The position numbers and the translations under genes are program-made. Below, piece after piece: positions 1-6,025 of a stretch of 9,132 bases of DNA. The stretch is taken from NCBI GenBank assembly GCA_023266435.1, contig JAHFQF010000088.1, positions 1-9,132 on the forward strand, written 5' to 3'. The notes beneath the pieces were generated by a model that saw only the letters and a program-made list of their open reading frames with translations, ran no database searches and was not told where the DNA came from. Each line of letters opens with the position of its first letter. Position 1 is the stretch's first letter. The DNA is from Legionellales bacterium (GTDB taxonomy: Bacteria; Pseudomonadota; Gammaproteobacteria; Berkiellales; Berkiellaceae).

Positions 1-1
1 T

Positions 2-454
2 TTAGCATGGGTGCAAGATAAACCCTGGAAAAATAAATTACTCTTATCTCCCGGCTACTATCCCAGGAACGCTAGACCCACAGCTGATGAAATTCGAACC
101 CAATTGATGGACTTGATACCTCAAGGCTTTGGAGCTGTGATACCGGGCTTACCTCCTTTTGAAACCAGTGGCATTGACCTTGCCAAAGCAGTTTTAGAGC
201 CTTATCAATTAATCAAAAAAACGTTTAAGCCCGTCACTGATTTAATTATAAAGCCGATTCAATATGGAGCGGGTCAGCAGCATGGTCAGGGAATGGTTGC
301 TCGTATTCTGGAAGACTTGATGATACAGAGTCAGTTTAATCCAGAGGATTATGATACAAGTGGTTGCCACGCCAATCTGTATGGCCTCACACTCGATGGT
401 ACCCTTGCCGCAACGGATGTGATTAAATTACTCAATCAGGTGGCCTTTTTTTGA
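2..454 (+). CDS. Phage tail/baseplate hub protein, GTA gp15-like, upstream part (partial, frameshifted)
   Basis: The frame is open from the left edge, so the start lies outside the window; the GTG at 11 is not a convincing start because coding continues upstream of it. About 150 residues are visible. The stretch around residues 98-150 (ILEDL, then a YDTSG segment, a GLTLDG turn, then LLNQVAFF) resembles the region of gene transfer agent gp15-type proteins (Phage-tail_3, PF13550). In that family this stretch precedes a sentence such as 'F-D-x-V-x-x-x-G-x-L-x-F'. That continuation is present, but in the next frame: the stop TGA at 452-454 follows seven T, and removing one T gives an uninterrupted protein through 1898. 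Members of this family are large proteins of the tail tip or baseplate that contact the host surface. The first ~95 residues I do not recognise. Reading is firm; the family call is from remembered motifs. Confidence 0.7.
   Translation, partial: LAWVQDKPWKNKLLLSPGYYPRNARPTADEIRTQLMDLIPQGFGAVIPGLPPFETSGIDLAKAVLEPYQLIKKTFKPVTDLIIKPIQYGAGQQHGQGMVARILEDLMIQSQFNPEDYDTSGCHANLYGLTLDGTLAATDVIKLLNQVAFF
438..454 (+). other. +1 frameshift site: SD-like AGGTGG, T7 run, in-frame TGA followed by C
   Basis: AGGTGG (438-443) is followed by CC, then TTT TTT TGA in the upstream frame, with C next. A +1 slip of the P-site TTT codon re-pairs perfectly and gives TTT GAC, entering the downstream tail frame. The arrangement (SD-like element, slippery codon, TGA in a poor termination context with C after it) copies the prfB/RF2 +1 site. 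The spacer between the SD-like element and the slip codon is 5 nt; it is 3 nt in E. coli prfB. A simple one-base T insertion explains the data equally well. Confidence 0.5.
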
Positions 455-1898
455 CAGTGTCCAAGAAGAGGGCACACTGCAGTTTAAACAACGAAAAGCC
501 AAACAACCTTGCTTTATTCCAAGCGCAGATATGCAGGCACATCATAGCGGAGAAGCGCGCCCTGAGAGCAATCAAGGCCAACAAAATACGCGTAATTTAC
601 CCCAAACCTTGCAAGTTACCTATCAGTCCATCGAAGATGATTATTGGTCTTCTACCCAGTCCTCTACTAAATCGATTGCCAAGGGAGTTGGTAAAGTCAG
701 CATCAATTTACCCATTGCCCTTAATGCAACCCAAGCGCAAACCATTGCCGATATCCTGCATTATCAGACCATCATTGAGCAAGATGAGGTAACTTTGAAT
801 GTTGGCACGAAATACTTTCACCTTTTACCAGGCGATTGTATTAGCATCAAAGATGCGAATGGACAGGATAGCTTATTGCGGATTGAAGCCATTACCTCCC
901 ATGCTCCTTATCTACACCAACTGCGCTGTGTTAAAACCCGTCAGCAGCTCTATGAGCGTACGCGCAAAGGCATTGAGCGTCCTTACTTCTCGCCTAAGTT
1001 GATTCAACCTGCTCAAACGCATTGGCAGCTCTTGAATTCGCCCAAGCTGGATAGTACAGAGGATACACCACAAGCCTATTTTGTTTGTTACAGTGATACC
1101 GAGGATGTTAAACGCTGGCCCGGAGCCAATCTGTTTCTTAAAGCAGCAGATGGCCTGGAGCTGATTGCACAACAAACCCTGCCTGCCACTGCCGGATATA
1201 CGCAAGGCATCTTAGGTCCCGCCAGTGAAAATTTATGGGATAGAGCCAACACCATTGCTGTAATACTGATGTCCGGAGTCTTGAGCTCTATCACAGAGAT
1301 GGAAGTGTTCAATGGTAAAAACGTAGCCCTCATTGGGGATGAAATCGTCCAGTTCGTCAAAGCAGAGCTGATAGGCCCTAAAACTTATCGCTTGTCACAA
1401 TTACTGCGTGGTAGGAAAGGAACCGAAAGTAACATCCTCAAACACACGGACAAGGATCGTTTTATTCTATTAGAGCCTGGCAAACTCAAAGCCCTACCAA
1501 TGCTCCTGTCTCAACGCAACCAAATACAGGATTACAAAGCAGTGACTTTTAATTTGGATCCCGATGACGTAGGCACAGAATCATTTATCTATCGCGGAGA
1601 TGATTTAAAGCCGTTGGCACCCGTACATCTGAAGGCCAAGATATTGAGAGACACCGTAACGCTCAGTTGGATCAGAGAATCCCGATTAGGGGGCGCTTGG
1701 TTGGATCATGTGGATGCGCCTCTAGGTGAAGCATTTGAGCGTTATGAAGTCGAAGTCCTCCAAGCAGGCAAAGTGATTGAAACCCTACAAACGACTCAGG
1801 CTAGCCTTGATTATCCTTATCAACCCCATTTGTCTTTTAGAATTTATCAATTATCCGAACTTGTTGGCCGTGGCGCCCCTGGAGAAATCATACTATGA
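453..1898 (+). CDS. Phage tail/baseplate hub protein, GTA gp15-like, downstream part
   Basis: This is the continuation of the preceding tail gene in the +1 frame. The frame is open from the T run. The first ATG is at 531, but the codons from 453 to 530 (D-S-V-Q-E-E-G-T-L-Q-F) already read as sensible protein completing the upstream motif, so 531 is unlikely to be the original start and no good ribosome site precedes it. About 481 residues follow to TGA at 1896-1898. Landmarks are a beta-rich segment after DDYW, a 'QLLRGRKGTE' motif typical of the Phage-tail_3/GTA gp15 group, and a C-terminal fibronectin-like stretch with RLGGAWLDHVDAPLGE and ERYEVEV. Role expected from the family: baseplate/tail-tip hub. 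It overlaps the next gene by ATGA. Either a programmed shift makes the full protein, or the gene is broken, or the T run is a sequencing error. Confidence 0.75.
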   Translation, partial: DSVQEEGTLQFKQRKAKQPCFIPSADMQAHHSGEARPESNQGQQNTRNLPQTLQVTYQSIEDDYWSSTQSSTKSIAKGVGKVSINLPIALNATQAQTIADILHYQTIIEQDEVTLNVGTKYFHLLPGDCISIKDANGQDSLLRIEAITSHAPYLHQLRCVKTRQQLYERTRKGIERPYFSPKLIQPAQTHWQLLNSPKLDSTEDTPQAYFVCYSDTEDVKRWPGANLFLKAADGLELIAQQTLPATAGYTQGILGPASENLWDRANTIAVILMSGVLSSITEMEVFNGKNVALIGDEIVQFVKAELIGPKTYRLSQLLRGRKGTESNILKHTDKDRFILLEPGKLKALPMLLSQRNQIQDYKAVTFNLDPDDVGTESFIYRGDDLKPLAPVHLKAKILRDTVTLSWIRESRLGGAWLDHVDAPLGEAFERYEVEVLQAGKVIETLQTTQASLDYPYQPHLSFRIYQLSELVGRGAPGEIIL

Positions 1899-2203
1899 CC
1901 ACCCCTCGATTCAAATTACCATTACTTACTAGCAGCCAAGCTCAAAAAGAAGTCACTCATAATGAAGCGATTACTAAACTCGAATGTTTCATTCAACCAG
2001 TCGCACTCAGCCGTACCCAACTACCCGATGAACCTCAAGCAGGCGATCTCGTAATCCAAAATAATCAACTGGCCTATTTTGTCAATGGAGCTTGGGAATA
2101 CTCCGGAGCCTTTGAAGGGTTTGAGTGTTGGGTGAAAGATGAAGGAGTGAAGCTGGTATTTTGGCGAGGAAAATGGAGTAGTATCGCTCAAATTGAAAAT
2201 TGA
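1895..2203 (+). CDS. DUF2793 family phage protein
   Basis: This 102-residue protein begins LPLLTSSQAQKEVTHNEAI, the diagnostic opening of DUF2793. It continues with a P-x-x-G-D-x-x-I-x-x segment and two short aromatic strands (AYFVNGAWEYSG, LVFWRGKW) that look like small beta-sheet repeats. The family is found at the end of tail clusters in prophages and gene transfer agent-like loci, where it is thought to be a tail-fibre or virion accessory protein; its biochemical role is unknown. The ATG overlaps the upstream stop (ATGA at 1895-1898), and GGAG at 1881-1884 gives the ribosome site. It is the last structural gene before the accessory block. Confidence 0.85.
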   Translation: MTTPRFKLPLLTSSQAQKEVTHNEAITKLECFIQPVALSRTQLPDEPQAGDLVIQNNQLAYFVNGAWEYSGAFEGFECWVKDEGVKLVFWRGKWSSIAQIEN

Positions 2204-2228
2204 TATGTTAATCAAATCATTATAAACT
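2200..2228 (+). promoter_or_regulatory. Candidate promoter for the cupin-PAS-LuxR pair
   Basis: TTGATA (2200-2205) is followed 15 nt later by TATAAA (2221-2226), or 17 nt later by TAAACT (2223-2228), in an AT-rich gap after the tail operon. The fit is imperfect, but it is the only plausible start for the accessory genes in the 59-base gap. Confidence 0.35.
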
Positions 2229-2262
2229 TTTTACTTATTTTTGTGGAGTAAGGTTGTTTTTC

Positions 2263-2694
2263 ATGAGCATTAGCGTAGTAGATTGGAACAAAGAGCTTGA
2301 GTCTGCCACATTTGATTCAAAGGTGGGCCTCAAGATTACCACGCTCACGGAGGACGATGAGAGAGGCACCTATCTCACAAGTTTAATGCCAGGAAAATCC
2401 GTCACCGCGCACTACCATGCCCAAGGTTGCGAAGATTATCACATTCTGAGTGGCACAGGGACAATCCGATTGCTACCAATCAATTCTTCTCAACATACTT
2501 TTGAGTTGGTTTGTAAACATTTAAATCCCCGTAATTCTTTCAAAATCCCAGCAAATGTGATACATCAATTGGTCAATACTGGCAATGAGCCTTTGACGTT
2601 TATATTTAATTGCCCTCTGGCTCACTTGCGAGAAGATCGATTTATCATTGAGGATGTAGAGGGATATTTGCATGGAAAAGCAACAATCGGTTGA
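2263..2694 (+). CDS. Small single-domain cupin protein
   Basis: The 143-residue protein carries a textbook cupin motif 1, G-x5-H-x-H-x4-E-x6-G, at residues 44-64 (His50, His52, Glu57). Motif 2 is at about 91-105 (P-A-N-V-I-H-x3-N, His101). Together these are the usual metal-binding triad plus the fourth histidine, so a metal site is expected. The single beta-barrel without another domain fits a small-molecule sensor/binder or a simple dioxygenase or isomerase; the substrate cannot be told. ATG at 2263 has AAGG 9 nt upstream; TTG at 2254 in the same frame, 5 nt after GGAG, is an alternative start adding three residues. Its end overlaps the PAS-LuxR gene by 23 bp, so the two are co-translated. 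Not a recognised phage morphogenesis gene. Confidence 0.85.
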   Translation: MSISVVDWNKELESATFDSKVGLKITTLTEDDERGTYLTSLMPGKSVTAHYHAQGCEDYHILSGTGTIRLLPINSSQHTFELVCKHLNPRNSFKIPANVIHQLVNTGNEPLTFIFNCPLAHLREDRFIIEDVEGYLHGKATIG

Positions 2695-3412
2695 TCCAAG
2701 ATTGCAATCTTTATTTGATCAAATGCCCGGCTGCTGGGGCTGCAAAGATGCAAATTCCGTTTTTCTGTATGCCAACAAAGAATATGCAGAATTAATCGGC
2801 GTAGGGAAAAAAGATCATTTAGATATTATTGGTCGTACTGACTTTGATATGCCGTGTGAAACAGTCAATTGCGCTGAGCTTTTCAGAAAACAAGATAAAA
2901 AAGTCATTGTGAGTGAGCATAGGATGCGCATTCTTGATATTCATCCTTTTTCTGGTAATGAATGGAAGGCCTATATTTTCACAAAGACGCCTCTCTATGA
3001 TGAAAATCAACTGGTAATAGGCACCATCTTTCATGGATCAAATATCACCAATACTACTATTTTGGAGCTTGGCTCTTTACTCTCCAAGATGACTACGGAT
3101 GTTCAAAATGAGTTATTAGATAGTCAAAACAGTTTTATGCTTTCCACTGCTTTCGAAACTATTAAGCTTTCTAATCGTGAATCTGAATGTTTATTCTTTT
3201 TATTACGAGGAAAAATTGGTAAGCAGATTGCAAATTATTTGGGTCTCTCTGTGCGGACAGTAGAAGATATCATCATTAGATTAAGATTAAAATTTGACGC
3301 TCAAAACAAGCATGAGCTGATCGACAAAGCAATTCAAGCAGGATTTTTAAATACAATCCCTGAAACGCTCTTTAGGACTCAGCTTTCTGTTGCTTTAAAA
3401 GAAGATGATTGA
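2672..3412 (+). CDS. PAS domain LuxR-type HTH transcriptional regulator
   Basis: The protein has 246 residues. Residues about 13-126 form a PAS domain: the opening 'MPGCWGCKDANSVFLYAN' and 'IIGRTDFDMPC' are typical of PAS proteins in Legionella-like bacteria, and a closing strand follows with 'LVIGTIFHGSNIT'. Residues 164-227 form a LuxR/GerE helix-turn-helix: LSNRESECLFF, GKIGKQIANYLGLSVRTVED, then the C-terminal helix. There is no receiver domain, so it is not a classical two-component regulator; the PAS domain presumably senses a small molecule or redox state. The architecture and length match VqmA-type receptors, although the sequence is not clearly VqmA. AGAGGG 8 nt upstream supports ATG 2672, inside the cupin gene. 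A terminator follows at 3476. Confidence 0.85.
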   Translation: MEKQQSVDPRLQSLFDQMPGCWGCKDANSVFLYANKEYAELIGVGKKDHLDIIGRTDFDMPCETVNCAELFRKQDKKVIVSEHRMRILDIHPFSGNEWKAYIFTKTPLYDENQLVIGTIFHGSNITNTTILELGSLLSKMTTDVQNELLDSQNSFMLSTAFETIKLSNRESECLFFLLRGKIGKQIANYLGLSVRTVEDIIIRLRLKFDAQNKHELIDKAIQAGFLNTIPETLFRTQLSVALKEDD

Positions 3413-3475
3413 TAATTGTTAGCAGTTTATTGAGGAAGAACTGTTGTAGCTACACGAAGATACCCCCGAAATAAC

Positions 3476-3504
3476 ACCGTATTTTTTACGGTATTTTGTT
3501 TTTT
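3476..3504 (+). terminator. Intrinsic terminator after the PAS-LuxR gene
   Basis: ACCGTA (3476-3481), loop of five T, TACGGT (3487-3492), then ATTTTGTTTTTT. The stem is short (6 bp) but the T-rich tail is good. It separates the cupin/PAS-LuxR pair from the LuxR-solo/TalC pair. Confidence 0.65.
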
Positions 3505-3520
3505 AAACATGCTGTAAGCT

Positions 3521-3548
3521 TGAACCTCATCTCTATTTAAGAGGTTTA
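3521..3548 (+). promoter_or_regulatory. Inverted repeat covering the LuxR-solo ribosome site
   Basis: TGAACCTC (3521-3528) pairs with GAGGTTTA (3541-3548), 8 bp with one G-T pair and a 12-nt loop. The right arm contains GAGG (3541-3544), the Shine-Dalgarno element 8 nt before the ATG at 3553. It could act as an RNA hairpin hiding the ribosome site, or as a DNA palindrome bound by a dimeric regulator such as the LuxR protein itself. Confidence 0.45.
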
Positions 3549-3552
3549 GTTA

Positions 3553-4332
3553 ATGCTGTTAATTCATGAAATGGATTTTAATAAACATCCCACTTTCACA
3601 CTGGGCTCGGAAGCAAAAGATCTTATCTCTTCTCAAAATATTGTACCCTGCCAATACCTTTGTTTTGAAGAATTTTTTCCAGATGGATCTCATGCCAGGT
3701 TAACGACCCATCCTGATTGGATAGCAAATTATTATCAGAGCGGTCTTTATAAGCAAGCCATATTTGAGTCTTTTGATACAATTCAAAGTAATACGATTAT
3801 ATGGTGGAATTCTTTATGTAAGGATCCTATTTATACTGCGGCCGAACAGTTTGGAATTTCTAATGGATTTACTTATCTTTCAAAGACGAAAGACTCTACC
3901 AAACTTTATCATATTGGAAACTTAAATCAAAAAATTCCTAAAGACGCTTATACTGTATCAAAATTTAATTTAATGCGATTTGAAAATCAGTTTTTAACTC
4001 ATTCCAAAATATTACGAGAAATTGCTTATGGGTCTAAAATTTTATATCAAAAGCCAGCAGCATTAGATGCTTTGAGCATCTGCTCTTTAGCGAGTAATAA
4101 TTGCCTTAACGGGCGCATTTATTTCAAACAAACCGAGTTGGATTTCGATCCAAAATTTGCTAATGTGGCAGTTTTGTTGATGAATGGTAAAAGTTTAGAG
4201 GAAGCGGCTATGCTCCTCAATATTAGCCTCCGTACTTTGAATAATTGGATTAAACAATTAAAAATATTGCTGGACGCAAAAACTTTACCACAACTCATGT
4301 ACCATTTATCAAAAATTTACCTTGGAGATTAA
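3553..4332 (+). CDS. LuxR solo with divergent autoinducer-binding-like domain
   Basis: The protein has 259 residues. The C-terminal part (about 203-250) is a LuxR/GerE HTH: V-L-L-M-N-G-K-S-L-E-E-A-A-M, then L-N-I-S-L-R-T-L-N-N-W-I-K-Q-L. The N-terminal part aligns by eye with TraR/LuxR autoinducer domains: Trp56, Tyr60 and Trp84 sit at the spacing of TraR Trp57, Tyr61 and Trp85, and 'FGISNGFTYL' matches TraR 'FGIRSGITIP'. The position of the acyl-homoserine-lactone-contacting Asp (TraR Asp70) is Ala69, so canonical AHL binding is doubtful. No synthase gene is present, hence a LuxR solo. The gene is visibly more A+T-rich than the tail genes, suggesting separate acquisition. It ends one base before the TalC-like start, so the two are translationally coupled. 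Confidence 0.8.
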   Translation: MLLIHEMDFNKHPTFTLGSEAKDLISSQNIVPCQYLCFEEFFPDGSHARLTTHPDWIANYYQSGLYKQAIFESFDTIQSNTIIWWNSLCKDPIYTAAEQFGISNGFTYLSKTKDSTKLYHIGNLNQKIPKDAYTVSKFNLMRFENQFLTHSKILREIAYGSKILYQKPAALDALSICSLASNNCLNGRIYFKQTELDFDPKFANVAVLLMNGKSLEEAAMLLNISLRTLNNWIKQLKILLDAKTLPQLMYHLSKIYLGD

Positions 4333-4333
4333 A

Positions 4334-4984
4334 ATGGAAATTTGGGCAGATACTGCGTGCACAAAGGAAATAGAAGAATTACAATTCTATTATAAGCTTT
4401 ATGGTGTTACGACCAATCCTGCCATTATGTCTGAAGTAGTCGATCCTAAAGCGGCGCTCAAGGACTTGCTTGCCGTACAATCTGGTTTTTTAGCCGTACA
4501 AGTAGTCTCCAGTAATGTTGTGGATATGCTTGAAGAAGCAGAAATTCTTTCCAAAATAAATGAACGTATCATCGTGAAAATACCATGCACCTTGGCAGGT
4601 TATCAGGCTATGAGGGCATTATCGCATCTTCGGTTATTAGCTACAGCCATGCTAGAGGCAAATCAATATGCGTTAGCCCTTCATTTTAAATGTGAATATT
4701 CTGCCCCCTATTTAGGACACGTCCTACCTAATAGCAATGAACTACTCGATACATTGCTGGAAATTCAGACTAACAATCATGGCCCAACAAAAATCATGGG
4801 TGCTGCCATTAAAAATCCGGAGATGTATCTAGCTTGTGTACGTCGAGGCATTGATGCTATCACTGCGCCTACAGATGTGCTCATGGCTATATTGGGCCCT
4901 AATGTCGAATCGATGAAAAAAACCCAGCAGATGAACGCACAATTTCAATCCAAGCACCAGACCTCCAGTTGGAAAGATTATTAA
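4334..4984 (+). CDS. talC: Transaldolase / fructose-6-phosphate aldolase-like enzyme (TalC/FSA family)
   Basis: The protein has 216 residues, the usual length of short transaldolases (TalC/FSA). It is a class I (Schiff-base) aldolase barrel: Asp6 in 'EIWADT', 'GVTTNPAI' at 24-31, Schiff-base Lys82 in 'IVKIPCT', Gln56 in 'VQV', Thr104 in 'ATA', and 'APY' at 124-126. Gln56 and Tyr126 correspond to FSA Gln59 and Tyr131, whereas true transaldolases have Glu and Phe there; this favours dihydroxyacetone-type aldolase chemistry. The FSA Arg134 and Ser166 positions are His129 and Ala158, so substrate preference may differ. The start is ATG 4334 with GGAGA 5 nt upstream, inside the end of the LuxR gene; the in-frame TTG at 4322 is less likely. 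Host-type sugar metabolism in a phage accessory block recalls the talC of cyanophages. Confidence 0.85.
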   Translation: MEIWADTACTKEIEELQFYYKLYGVTTNPAIMSEVVDPKAALKDLLAVQSGFLAVQVVSSNVVDMLEEAEILSKINERIIVKIPCTLAGYQAMRALSHLRLLATAMLEANQYALALHFKCEYSAPYLGHVLPNSNELLDTLLEIQTNNHGPTKIMGAAIKNPEMYLACVRRGIDAITAPTDVLMAILGPNVESMKKTQQMNAQFQSKHQTSSWKDY

Positions 4985-5006
4985 AAATTGCACAAATCGG
5001 CAATTT
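4985..5006 (+). other. 7-bp hairpin directly after the TalC stop
   Basis: AAATTGC (4985-4991) and GCAATTT (5000-5006) form a perfect stem with an 8-nt loop right behind the stop codon. There is no proper T tract after it, so it could be a weak terminator or an mRNA 3' stabiliser. Confidence 0.35.
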
Positions 5007-5020
5007 AGAAACGATTGTGG

Positions 5021-5049
5021 TTGACCGGTTGTTTCGTCTGCTTTAACAA
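5021..5049 (+). promoter_or_regulatory. Candidate promoter for the small gene at 5086
   Basis: TTGACC (5021-5026), a 17-nt spacer and TAACAA (5044-5049). The -35 box is good and the -10 box is poor. It would allow the small gene to be expressed apart from the TalC operon. Confidence 0.3.
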
Positions 5050-5085
5050 TAGCAGAAAGGAAGGGTCTCAAGGAGTTGATTAATC

Positions 5086-5334
5086 ATGAAACAATGCATT
5101 ATTCCAAACATGGATCGAGCGTACATTATTGATCCTAATATTCTGACATTCAGGATTAGTAATGAAAGGTTTCAAGCGCATAACCTAAAAACATCCGATA
5201 TAATTTTTTTGGAGATTAATGACAAGCCAAGCAGATATCAAATGAATCTTTATTTTGATGGAGAAAACTTTAAGATGGTTCCTGGGGTGAAAAGAAACCT
5301 GCAATATTTAGGAACTATCATTGGGAAGCAATGA
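5086..5334 (+). CDS. Small beta-rich protein, possibly a degenerate S24/LexA-fold domain
   Basis: The protein has 82 residues, with a good ribosome site AAGGAG 10 nt before the ATG. I do not recognise a named family. The pattern 'ILTFRISNERF...LKTSDIIFLEI...DGENFKMV...LGTIIGK' resembles the strand order of the S24 C-terminal domain (F-x-V-x-G-D-S-M, then G-D-I-V-x-V, then a final strand ending in GxV). The catalytic Ser region reads N-E-R-F and no active residue is visible. No HTH, signal peptide or membrane segment is present. The stop at 5332-5334 abuts the stop of the convergent repressor at 5335 with no gap. Position and size suggest a repressor partner or antirepressor; that is inference only. 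Confidence 0.6.
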   Translation: MKQCIIPNMDRAYIIDPNILTFRISNERFQAHNLKTSDIIFLEINDKPSRYQMNLYFDGENFKMVPGVKRNLQYLGTIIGKQ

Positions 5335-5964
5335 TTAAGCAAAGTTTTTATAAACTCCTCGAACAACGCCTGCTAGTTTCAGATCATTGTTTGCAGCAAT
5401 AATTGGATTGGGATAACTTTGATTTAAAAGACGTAGATATTTTTTTCCGCCTTCAACTGTGTATTGGCGTAGCGCTGGCTGCCCATCTAGATAGGCAATC
5501 ACGAACATATTTTCTTTCACAGGATATTCTGGATCGACGGTGATGAGGTAACCTGGTGGAAAAGAAATCTCGTTCCCAACCATACTATATCCTTGAGTCT
5601 CTAAAGCAAATGAGTGGGTACTCATAGCAATAGGTGCATAAAACCAGCGTACATTGTTATCTTTAGAAAGAGCGGAGATATCGATGTGGCCTACCATCCC
5701 CCATGGCACAATGGGCACTTTATTTGTAGTCTCTTGTAAACCAGAGTCGAGAGGTAAAATTTTTGGACCCCGTCCAGAATGCAGCCAGATAGGAGAGATG
5801 CCCAAAGCCTGCGCCATTTCAATTACATTTGTTGGCTTTTTAATCCTACCGGAGCAAATAGCTTGTATGTATTGTGGTTTCGTTTTGAGTTTTTTGGCTA
5901 ACATTGTCTGGGTGACATGCTGCTCTTTCAGAATGAAATTAAGGCGTTCGGCTAAAGTTTCCAT
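5335..5964 (-). CDS. HTH-S24 (CI/LexA-like) phage repressor
   Basis: The protein has 209 residues from ATG 5964. Residues 1-56 are an XRE-type HTH (LAERLNFILKE, TQTMLAKKLKTKPQYIQAI, MAQALGISPIWL). A linker has 'VPIVPWGMVG' at 83-92, where phage repressors carry the autocleavage site. Residues about 117-205 are an S24 peptidase-like dimerisation domain with Ser127 in 'QGYSM', 'PGYLITVDP' and 'RLLNQSYP'. The position of the usual catalytic lysine is Arg166 ('ALRQY'), and the cleavage pair reads Val91-Gly92 rather than Ala-Gly or Cys-Gly; Lys173 or Lys174 nearby could compensate. The role is maintenance of lysogeny. An upstream TTG at 5982 is in frame but has no ribosome site. The promoter placement suggests a leaderless mRNA. 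Confidence 0.85.
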   Translation of the reverse strand: METLAERLNFILKEQHVTQTMLAKKLKTKPQYIQAICSGRIKKPTNVIEMAQALGISPIWLHSGRGPKILPLDSGLQETTNKVPIVPWGMVGHIDISALSKDNNVRWFYAPIAMSTHSFALETQGYSMVGNEISFPPGYLITVDPEYPVKENMFVIAYLDGQPALRQYTVEGGKKYLRLLNQSYPNPIIAANNDLKLAGVVRGVYKNFA

Positions 5965-5970
5965 CCTAAA

Positions 5971-6000
5971 AGTGTACAACAATTTATGTGAGCGTTACAA
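5971..6000 (-). promoter_or_regulatory. Repressor promoter with direct-repeat operator candidate
   Basis: On the minus strand, TTGTAA (5995-6000), 18 nt, then TACACT (5971-5976). The expected start of transcription falls at or next to the ATG at 5964, so the mRNA would be leaderless, as for lambda cI from PRM. TACAA occurs at 5975-5979 and again at 5996-6000, exactly 21 bp (two turns) apart, overlapping both promoter boxes; this suits autorepression. Confidence 0.45.
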
Positions 6001-6002
6001 TC

Positions 6003-6025
6003 AAAAGTAGTTTTTCTGCTTTTTT
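6003..6025 (+). terminator. Possible terminator hairpin upstream of the repressor
   Basis: AAAAGTAG (6003-6010), loop of five T, CTGCTTTT (6016-6023), then TT. The stem is 8 bp with one G-T pair and an A/T-flanked tract. It would stop plus-strand transcription approaching the attachment region, but no plus-strand gene clearly needs it. Confidence 0.3.

Noticed and set aside
451..792. Plus-strand frame in the tail gene
   Set aside because: Lies over the downstream tail frame, has no family resemblance, and begins at the frameshift by chance.
912..1360. Two minus-strand frames antisense to the tail gene
   Set aside because: Antisense shadows of a clear coding gene, with no ribosome sites.
4829..5071. 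Minus-strand frame of 80 codons
   Set aside because: Shadow of the end of the TalC-like gene; composition is not protein-like.
5654..6010. Plus-strand frame of 118 codons
   Set aside because: Antisense to the repressor, whose HTH and S24 domains are unmistakable.
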